A DNA stretch of 64,000 bases, taken from NCBI RefSeq assembly GCF_011305535.1, contig NZ_CP049905.1, positions 2,242,001-2,306,000 on the forward strand, in the 5' to 3' direction. The position numbers and the translations under genes are program-made. The notes below the pieces were generated by a model. It was not told the origin of the DNA. It saw only the letters and a list, made by a program, of their open reading frames with translations, and made no database searches. The stretch's first letter is position 1, and each line of letters starts with the position of its first letter. The stretch is from Diaphorobacter sp. HDW4B (lineage in GTDB: Bacteria; Pseudomonadota; Gammaproteobacteria; Burkholderiales; Burkholderiaceae_C). This document shows, in pieces, positions 34,982 through 42,400 of the stretch.

Positions 34982-35595
34982 GCACGCCCGCAGCATTCAC
35001 CCCAGCCAAACTGATCCAGTCGCACGGCTTCACCAACGAGTCTCTGGAATGGGATGCGTGGCTCGACGTGGTCGAGCTCGACAAGGCCACGCCCGCGCAG
35101 ATCGCCGTGCTCGAAGAAAGCCACCCCAAGGCCAAGACCAGCGACTACTACCTGTTCCTCGTGCACCAGCCCGAGATCCTGCGCCAGCGCTCGACGGCCT
35201 TCAACGCCATCATGTACGCGCCCGGCGGCCTCTCGCGCGCCGAACGCGAACTCGGTGCCACCGTGGTCTCGCGCATCAACGGCTGCGTGTATTGCGCGTC
35301 GGTGCATGCCCAGCGCTTCGAGCAACTCGCCAAGCGCGCCGACGTGATCGAACAGGTCTTCGACGAACCCCGCACCGCCGGCACCACGCCGCGCGAAAAG
35401 GCCATCGGCGAGTTCTCGGTGAAGATCACCGAAAAGCCCGCCGAGCTGAACGCCGCCGACATCAACGCCCTCAAGGCGCAGGGCTTGAGCGAAGCTGAAG
35501 TGCTGGACCTGCTGCACTCCGACGCCATTTTCGCGTGGGCCAATCGCCTGATGCTGAATCTGGGCGAGCCGATCTTCCCATCGGCAGCAAAGTAA
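34978..35595 (+). CDS. Alkylhydroperoxidase-domain protein (Avi_7169-like)
   Basis: A 205-residue AhpD-fold protein, probable partner of the preceding CMD protein. The redox motif C103-V-Y-C106 followed by H110 (INGCVYCASVHAQRFEQLA) is intact, so it may reduce a hydroperoxide or detoxify a by-product of the flavin monooxygenase at the head of the operon. It is the last gene, closed by a strong terminator at 35622-35646. Confidence 0.85.
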   Translation: MSTPAAFTPAKLIQSHGFTNESLEWDAWLDVVELDKATPAQIAVLEESHPKAKTSDYYLFLVHQPEILRQRSTAFNAIMYAPGGLSRAERELGATVVSRINGCVYCASVHAQRFEQLAKRADVIEQVFDEPRTAGTTPREKAIGEFSVKITEKPAELNAADINALKAQGLSEAEVLDLLHSDAIFAWANRLMLNLGEPIFPSAAK

Positions 35596-35621
35596 GCAGC
35601 CCCCGCCTGCATCCATGCAAG

Positions 35622-35646
35622 AGCCCGCATCACGCGGGCTTTTTTC
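35622..35646 (+). terminator. Rho-independent terminator of the lysR-monooxygenase-ABC operon
   Basis: A 7-base perfect stem AGCCCGC/GCGGGCT with a 5-base loop followed by T7, 26 bases past the last stop codon. The rest of the 318-base gap to dctA (35647-35846) shows no gene; the dctA promoter and operators follow from 35847. Confidence 0.9.
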
Positions 35647-35846
35647 GTTCGGCACCGCTTCCGCGCAATGGGACTGCACGGCGCACCAAACCGGCACAGG
35701 CTGCGCCCGTTTCGAGGGCACGCGTTAGCCACGATCCCCAAGGGCACTCCATCGATTCCTTCGACTGAAGTCACGGCTGTTCTCTGCAAGCAGCACGGGG
35801 TTGTGCAGGAAAACCCTCTGTTGGCACGCTTCTGGCTTGTCTACAT

Positions 35847-35860
35847 TCTTGTATTCAAGA
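35847..35860. promoter_or_regulatory. Operator 1 upstream of dctA
   Basis: TCTTG-TATT-CAAGA, a 14-base palindrome with a 4-base spacer. The same arms recur 23 bases downstream. This type of site (TTGTATACAA-like) is used by FadR-subfamily GntR regulators, and such a gene lies just after dctA. Confidence 0.65.
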
Positions 35861-35869
35861 AAAAAGAAA

Positions 35870-35883
35870 TCTTGCATACAAGA
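35870..35883. promoter_or_regulatory. Operator 2 upstream of dctA
   Basis: TCTTG-CATA-CAAGA, with arms identical to operator 1, 31 bases before the dctA ATG. Its centre is 23 bases from that of operator 1, about two helical turns, so both could be bound on the same face. Confidence 0.65.
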
Positions 35884-35913
35884 CCAAACCAGACAACACA
35901 GGAGAGAGTCATC

Positions 35914-37230
35914 ATGGGACGTTTCGCCAAATCACTGTTCGGGCAGGTGCTCATCGCACTGGCCATCGGCATCCTCCTCGGGCTGTTTTCGCCCGAGTTC
36001 GCGGTCAAGCTCAAGCCGCTGGGTGACGGCTTCATCAAGCTGATCAAGATGATCATTCCGGTGCTGGTGTTCTGCGTGGTGGTGCATGGCATCGCGGGCG
36101 CGGGGGACTTGAAGCGCGTGGGGCGCGTGGGCATCAAGGCGCTGGTGTACTTCGAGGTGCTGACCACCATCGCACTGGTGATGGGTCTGGTGCTGGCCTT
36201 CGTGTTCCAGCCCGGTGCGGGCATGAATGTGGATGTGAAGGCGCTCGACGCATCGGCCATGAGCGCCTATGCGACCAACGCCGACAAGCTCACCTCGGGC
36301 GGCTTCGTGGACTTTCTGATGAAGCTGATTCCGACCACGGTGGTCAACGCGTTCGCGACCGGCGATGTGCTGCAGGTGCTTCTGTTCGCGGTGCTGTTCG
36401 GCTGCGCGCTGTCGATGCTGGGCGAGCGCGGCAAGCCGGTGGCGGCGGTGATCGACGCGACCTCGCTGGTGCTGTTCAAGATCATGGGCATCATCATCAA
36501 GCTGGCTCCGCTGGGCGTGCTGGGCGCGATCGCATTCACCGTGGGCAAGTACGGCATCGGCTCGCTCAAGCAGCTCGGCATGCTGGTGCTGCTGTTCTAC
36601 GCGGCCGTGGCGATCTTCGTGTTCGTGGTGCTGGGTTTTGTGATGCGCGTCTCGGGCTTCAGCCTGATCAAGCTGCTGCGCTATCTGCGTGAAGAACTGA
36701 TGGTGGTGTTCGCGACCACCTCGTCCGACAGCGTGCTGCCGCAGATCATGGGCAAGCTGCGCAACATGGGCATTCGCGATTCGACCGTGGGTCTGGTGAT
36801 TCCCACGGGCTACTCGTTCAATCTGGACGCGTTCTCCATCTACATCACGCTGGCGGCGGTGTTCATTGCGCAGGCGACCAACACGCCGATCACCATGACC
36901 GATCTGCTGACGATTCTGGCGATCTCGCTGGTCACATCGAAGGGCGCGCACGGCGTGCCGGGTTCGGCCATCGTGGTGCTGGCTGCGACGCTGCATGCGA
37001 TTCCGGCAATCCCCGCGATCGGTCTGGTGCTGGTGCTGTCGATTGACTGGTTCATCGGCATCGCACGTGCGCTGGGCAACCTGATCGGCAACTGCGTGGC
37101 GACCGTGGCAGTGGCCGCGTGGGAGGGCGATATCGATCGTGAGCGCGCACATGCGGTGCTCGACGGGAAAGCCCTTCCCATGGACGAGACCGTGTCGGAA
37201 AACGGTACAGTCGTGAACCCGCACGCCTGA
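35914..37230 (+). CDS. dctA: C4-dicarboxylate:cation symporter (DctA/DAACS family)
   Basis: A 438-residue inner-membrane symporter of the dicarboxylate/amino acid:cation (DAACS) family, importing succinate, fumarate or malate with protons or Na+. It starts MGRFAKSLFGQVLIALAIGILLGLFSPEFA. Family motifs are LIKMIIPVLVFCVVVHGIAG, the serine-rich re-entrant loop VFATTSSDSVLPQIM and PTGYSFNLDAFSIYITLAAVFIAQATNTPI. GGAGAGAG lies 5-6 bases before the ATG. Two palindromic operators precede it and a FadR-type gene follows 31 bases later, suggesting substrate-responsive repression. Confidence 0.93.
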   Translation: MGRFAKSLFGQVLIALAIGILLGLFSPEFAVKLKPLGDGFIKLIKMIIPVLVFCVVVHGIAGAGDLKRVGRVGIKALVYFEVLTTIALVMGLVLAFVFQPGAGMNVDVKALDASAMSAYATNADKLTSGGFVDFLMKLIPTTVVNAFATGDVLQVLLFAVLFGCALSMLGERGKPVAAVIDATSLVLFKIMGIIIKLAPLGVLGAIAFTVGKYGIGSLKQLGMLVLLFYAAVAIFVFVVLGFVMRVSGFSLIKLLRYLREELMVVFATTSSDSVLPQIMGKLRNMGIRDSTVGLVIPTGYSFNLDAFSIYITLAAVFIAQATNTPITMTDLLTILAISLVTSKGAHGVPGSAIVVLAATLHAIPAIPAIGLVLVLSIDWFIGIARALGNLIGNCVATVAVAAWEGDIDRERAHAVLDGKALPMDETVSENGTVVNPHA

Positions 37231-37261
37231 AACGCCTGACCAAGTAAAGCCCCGCCTCGCG

Positions 37262-37957
37262 ATGACGCCCGCCTCCCCTCTCCACATTGCCGAACGCATC
37301 GTCGAAGCCGTCCTGGCGCAAAAGCTCGCGCCCGGCGACCGGCTGGGAGAGCAGGAGCTGGCCGACAACTTCGCCGTCAGCCGCACAGTGGTGCGCGAGG
37401 CCATGGTGCAACTGCAGGCGCGCGGCTTCGTGCAGGTGCAGCCGCGCAAGGGCTGGTTCATCGTGCAGCCTTCCGCCGACGAGGCGCGCGACGCGTTCGC
37501 GGCGCGGCGCATCATCGAGTCGGGCATTCTGCAAGAGGCCGGCAAGCCCATGCAGACGGTGATCGGCAATCTGCGCAAGCATATTGCGCACGAGAAGAAC
37601 GCCATCGACGAAGCCGATGCCGCGACGCGCGCGTTTCTGCTCGCGGATTTCCACGTGTGCCTGGCCGAGCAGATGGGCCACAAGCTGCTCGCCGACACGC
37701 TGCGTGACCTGACCGCGCGCACCACGCTCGCAGCCACGCTGTACCAATCGACGCACAGCGCCAGCCAATCCTGCGCGGAGCACGAGCGCATCGTGCAGGC
37801 ACTGGAAGACGGCGACACCGACGCAGCCAAGCAATTGCTGATCGAGCACATCGGCACGGTAGAGCGATCACTCGCTTTCGCGCCCGACGAGCCGCCGGAA
37901 GCCGAGGCCGCCAACCGCCTGCGCAATGCGCTGACGCCGGTCAGTCGCGTGGGTTGA
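37262..37957 (+). CDS. FadR-subfamily GntR regulator (FCD domain), next to dctA
   Basis: A 231-residue regulator: an N-terminal winged HTH (VEAVLAQKLAPGDRLGEQELADNFAVSRTVVREAMVQLQARGFVQVQPRKGWFI) and a helical FCD domain with the histidine motif DFHVCLAEQMGHKLL and AEHERIVQALEDGD that usually binds a metal-chelated carboxylate. It follows dctA by 31 bases in the same direction and is the natural candidate to bind the two TCTTGnnnnCAAGA sites before dctA. Confidence 0.88.
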   Translation: MTPASPLHIAERIVEAVLAQKLAPGDRLGEQELADNFAVSRTVVREAMVQLQARGFVQVQPRKGWFIVQPSADEARDAFAARRIIESGILQEAGKPMQTVIGNLRKHIAHEKNAIDEADAATRAFLLADFHVCLAEQMGHKLLADTLRDLTARTTLAATLYQSTHSASQSCAEHERIVQALEDGDTDAAKQLLIEHIGTVERSLAFAPDEPPEAEAANRLRNALTPVSRVG

Positions 37958-38039
37958 AATCACGCTGAATTCGCACTGAATTCGCGTTTCCACGGGGGCA
38001 CGGCAACGCGAATCTGCCCCGCCGCTATGGTATGAATGA

Positions 38040-38071
38040 GGGTTGAACAAGGGTTCAGCCCTTTTCTTTTT
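38040..38071 (+). terminator. Terminator or attenuator upstream of trpB
   Basis: GGGTTGAAC (38040-38048) pairs with GTTCAGCCC (38053-38061, one G-T pair) and is followed by TTTTCTTTTT. It ends only 43 bases before the trpB ATG. It may simply end the dctA-gntR transcript, but a trpB promoter would then have little room, so attenuation is possible. Confidence 0.65.
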
Positions 38072-38113
38072 CCCGTTCATATCCATCCCCAGACACGCCC
38101 GGAGAGACTCAAC

Positions 38114-39322
38114 ATGACCCACAAGCTAGACGCCGCCGCCATGCCCGATGCCAACGGATTCTTCGGTGACTACGGCGGCCAGCTCGTGCCGCCTCACCTG
38201 AAAAAGGCGATGGACGACATCTCCGCAGCCTACGACGAGATCGTGCAGCGCAAGGATTTTCAGGACGAACTGCAGCACCTGTTCCAGGACTACGTCGGCC
38301 GCCCCAGCCCGATCTTTCACGCCAAGCGCCTGTCCGAGCAACTCGGTGGTGCGCAGATTCACCTGAAGCGGGAAGACCTGAACCACACGGGCGCGCACAA
38401 GATCAACCACTGCCTGGGCGAAGCGTTGCTCGCCAAGTTCATGGGCAAGACCAAGGTGATCGCCGAAACCGGCGCAGGCCAGCACGGCGTGGCGCTGGCG
38501 ACGGCCTGCGCGCTGGTCGGCATTCCATGCGAGATCCACATGGGCCAGGTCGACATCGAGAAGGAACACCCCAACGTCACCAAGATGCGCATCCTCGGCT
38601 GCAAGCTGGTGCCCGTCACGCGTGGTCAAGCCACGTTGAAGGACGCCGTGGACAGCGCCTTCGAGGAATACCTGAACGACCCCACCAACTATCTGTACGC
38701 CATCGGCTCGGTCGTCGGCCCGCATCCGTTTCCAAAGATGGTGCGCGATTTCCAATCCATCGTCGGCCGCGAAGCACGCGAGCAATTCCAGACCAAGCAC
38801 CACAAGCTGCCCGACTACGTGACGGCCTGCGTGGGCGGTGGCTCGAATGCGATGGGCATCTTTACCGCGTTCCTGAACGACGAAAGCGTCAAGCTCGTGG
38901 GCGTGGAACCCGCCGGTGAAGGCATCGATAAACCGGGCAAGCACGCCGCCACGCTGAGCGTCGGCAAGCCCGGCGAAATCCACGGCATGAAGTGCTACGT
39001 GCTCGAAAACGCCGACGGCACCCCCGCCGCAGTGCACTCCATCGCCTCGGGTCTGGACTACCCCGGCGTCGGCCCGCAGCACAGCTACTTGAAGGACATC
39101 GGCCGCGTCGATTACCAGAGCGTGGACGACAAGGAAACGCTGAACGCCTTCATGACGCTCTCGCGCGTGGAAGGCATCATCCCCGCACTGGAAAGCTCGC
39201 ACGCCGTGGCCTGGGCCATGCGCATGGCACCCAAGCTCGGCAAGGATGTGAACATTCTGGTGAACCTGTCCGGTCGCGGCGACAAGGATGCGGACTACGT
39301 GGCGAGCAAGCTCGGGCTTTGA
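38114..39322 (+). CDS. trpB: Tryptophan synthase beta chain (stand-alone)
   Basis: A 402-residue PLP enzyme of the TrpB family, which joins indole and serine to form tryptophan. The PLP lysine is K96 in HTGAHKINH, the catalytic E118 lies in AETGAGQHG, and the phosphate loop GGGSNAMG and the C-terminal NLSGRGDKD are present. The active-site stretch reads HTGAHKIN rather than the proteobacterial HGGAHKTN, and no trpA or trpF is adjacent, so this looks like a second, divergent trpB paralogue rather than the operon copy. The ATG at 38114 follows GGAGAGACTC. The nearby leader ORF has no tryptophan codons. Confidence 0.88.
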   Translation: MTHKLDAAAMPDANGFFGDYGGQLVPPHLKKAMDDISAAYDEIVQRKDFQDELQHLFQDYVGRPSPIFHAKRLSEQLGGAQIHLKREDLNHTGAHKINHCLGEALLAKFMGKTKVIAETGAGQHGVALATACALVGIPCEIHMGQVDIEKEHPNVTKMRILGCKLVPVTRGQATLKDAVDSAFEEYLNDPTNYLYAIGSVVGPHPFPKMVRDFQSIVGREAREQFQTKHHKLPDYVTACVGGGSNAMGIFTAFLNDESVKLVGVEPAGEGIDKPGKHAATLSVGKPGEIHGMKCYVLENADGTPAAVHSIASGLDYPGVGPQHSYLKDIGRVDYQSVDDKETLNAFMTLSRVEGIIPALESSHAVAWAMRMAPKLGKDVNILVNLSGRGDKDADYVASKLGL

Positions 39323-39388
39323 GGCGCGCTGCCGACATCGCAGTTTGAAGTCCACTTCGATGCAACTCATTTCGCGATGAGCCCAAAA

Positions 39389-39414
39389 GAAAGGGAGCCC
39401 GAGGGCTCCCTTTC
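39389..39414. terminator. Bidirectional terminator between trpB and the giant repeat protein gene
   Basis: A 12-base perfect stem GAAAGGGAGCCC/GGGCTCCCTTTC with a GA loop. On the minus strand it is followed by a TTTTGGG run, on the plus strand by TTTCTGCTT. It serves the two converging genes. Confidence 0.85.
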
Positions 39415-39440
39415 TGCTTCATGGCTGTCAATTCAGCGCA

Positions 39441-42400
39441 TCACTTGCGCTGCGCCTTTTCGGCACGTTGCATGCGCCGCTGCATCACGGCGGCTGCGGC
39501 GAGCATCAGGCTGGCGAGGGCTGCGAGCATCCAGATGGAGTCGACTGGCACTGGTGTCACCTCGCCGACCACCGCAGCCTTGATCTTCACCGTCGCGGGC
39601 TGCACGCAAGGCAGCGCGCCACTCACGCAGGTGACGCCAGCGGTTGCCGAGTTCAGCGAGGCGGTCAGCGTCACGCTGTCGCCGTCCTTGAGCGTGGATG
39701 CCAGCGTGCCCTCAGCGGTGTAGGTCAGCGATGCGCCCACCGGCAGATTCAGCCCGGTCAGGTTCAACGGACCGCTGGCCTTGGTCAGGCTCGCCGACTG
39801 CGGGCAGACCGCGCCGCCGCTGGCCGTGCAGGTCCAGTTGCCGATGGTCAGATTCGCTGGCGAGTCTGTGGACAGCACACCATCGGTGATCGGCGCACCG
39901 GTATTGTTCGTCGCCACGATGGTGAACGTCGACTTGCCACCCGGCGCCACCGTGGAGGGGTTGGCGACATTGCCCAACTGCAGCACGGCAGGGTTGAGCT
40001 TCACCGTCACGGTCGATGGTGCCTTGCAGGCCGGAGCCGTACCGCCCACGCAAGTCACGCCCGGAGTGACCGAATCGATGCTCGCATCCATGGTGATCGC
40101 CGTGCCATCGGCCGTGCCGGTCTTGATCTTGCTCTTCAAGGTATAGGTCAAGGTGCCGTTCAGCTCGATGGTCGCACCGCTCTGCGCCGGCATCGCACCC
40201 GTGCCGCCGGCGGCCGGGCAGGTCGAGCCCGCCGAGGCCACGCAGGTCCAGGTGCCCAGGTCGATGTTGGTGGACGCGGTCTTGATGTTCACCACACCGT
40301 CGGTGAGCGCCTTGCCCAAGGTGTTCTTGGCGACGATGGTGAAGGTCACTTCATCCCCTGGCAAGGCGGTGGTGGGAGCCACGCTGTTGGTGATCAAGAG
40401 CACCGGCGGAACGAAAGTCACCGTCACGGTCGATGGTGCCTTGCAAGCGGGCGATGTGCCGCCTGTGCAGGTCACGCCCGTGGTGGCGGAGTTGACGCTC
40501 GCGTCCATGACGATCGCCGTGCCATCGGCAGTGCCGGTCTTGATCTTGCCGTTGAGCGTGTAGGTGAGTGTGCCGTTCAGCTCGATGGTCGCACCGTTCT
40601 GCACTGGCAGCGCGCCTGTGCCACCCGCAGCCGGGCAGGTCGAACCCGTCGAGGCCACGCAGGTCCATGCGCCCAGGTCGATGTTGGTGGAGGTGGTGCC
40701 GATGTTCACCACGCCGTCGGTGAGCTTCTTGCCCAACGTGTTCGTGACCACGATCTTGAAGCTCACGTTCTGGTCAGGCGCTGCCGTCGTGGGCGTGGCC
40801 GTGTTGGTGATCGAGAGCACGGGCGGCACGAAGTTCACCGTGACCGTCGCAGGGGCCGTGCAGGGCGCAGTCGCCGTGCCTGCCGGGCAGTTGTTGCCCG
40901 TGACGGCGGAGGCGATGTTGGCGTTCAGAGTGATCGTTGATCCATCCGCCGCCGTGCTGGCCAGCTTGCCCGCCAGCACATAGGTCAGCGTGCCGCCCAC
41001 GGGCATGTTCGCGCCGGTCTGTGCAAGCGCGCCCGAGCCGCTCGGCGCCGGGCAGACTGCGCCGCCTGCCGCCTGGCAGGTCCATGCGCCCAGCGTGATG
41101 TTGGCGGGTGTGTCGGTGGTCACTACGCCATCGCTGATCGGCGAACCCGACTCGTTCTTGGCGATGATGGTGAAGGCCACGTCACCGTTTGGCGCGGCCG
41201 TTGTCGGATTGACCGAGTTGGAGATCGACAGCACAGGTGCAGCCGATGTGGTCAGCGGCGCATTGGCCTGGCACGCATCCGTGCCGACGGGCGTGCCCAC
41301 CGTGCAGGCAAGACCCGGCGCTGCCGTGCTCACCTTGGCAGGCATGGACAGCGTGGTGGAGAAAGGAGCCGTCGTATCCACCTTCGCGTTCACCACAATC
41401 GTGTAGCTCGCGCCCACCGGCAACACCCCCGTGGACGAACTGGCGATGGTGCCACCGGCAGCCGCGCCGAAGACCGGGCATGCAGCAGGAGCCGGGCTCG
41501 CCGAGCAGGATGTGATGGACACGGGCGTGATGCCCGTCACCGCGCCGATGTCGATCTTGGCATCCGCCAGAGCGACGCCGCCAGTATTGGTCACCACCAC
41601 GGTGTAGCTCACGGTCTGGCCGGGGTTGACGTTGGCGTTCGGTGTCACGTTGTTGGTGATCGACAGCGCGGGCTTGCTCACCGTGAACACTGCAGTCGTC
41701 TGGCAGGAGCGATTGGCCTGGGCTTCACCGGATTCATAGCAGGTGTGGACCAATGGACTGGTGGTGTCCATGGCTGTCAGCGTCACCGATGCGCCTTGCG
41801 CCAAGGCCGCGCTCACGATACCGGATCGTGTGAAGACGGCATTCAGCCCTGCGGGCAGATTGGCCAGCGTCGCGTTCAGATCGCCGGTCGAGGACACATA
41901 GCCGTTGCACACGCCGGGCGAACTCAGCGCTGCATCGCAAGTCCAGTCGCCGGTGAAAGTCACCGAACCCGTTGGATTGAGTGCGCCCGCCTGCACATTC
42001 ACATTGGGCGCATTCACCTGGCTGGTGTTGGTGGCCGTCACCGTGTAGGTAACGGCACCGCCGAGCGGGACATTGGCGTTGGGTGCGACCGATGCCGCGA
42101 TATCCAGCACCGGTTTGACGGACCCCGTATTGCTCACCTCCGCCGTGCAAGTCGTGACACCCGCTGCCTGCGGCGTGGCCGTGCAGACCGTGTGCGCGGG
42201 AACGGATGGGGTCCATGTCGCCTGATTGACGATGGTCTGCGTGGCCGCTGCCAGCGGGCCGACAGTCGTGTTGAGCGTATAGGTCAGCGTGCTGCCTGCG
42301 GGCAAAGTCACGGCAGCGTTCAGACCACAGGTGGCTGGCGGCGTGGCGGCGGGTGTGATCGCGCAGGATTGGCTCGCGAGCGTCATGCCCGTCGGCACGG

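Noticed and set aside
38036-38113. Possible leader peptide before trpB
   Set aside because: It has no tryptophan codons and is in frame with trpB, so it is only a frame extension. The hairpin was kept as an attenuator candidate without a leader peptide.
39600-41500. Repeated DNA resembling a tandem or CRISPR-like array
   Set aside because: The repeats are about 410 bases long and coincide exactly with protein domains on the minus strand. There are no short repeats with unique spacers.
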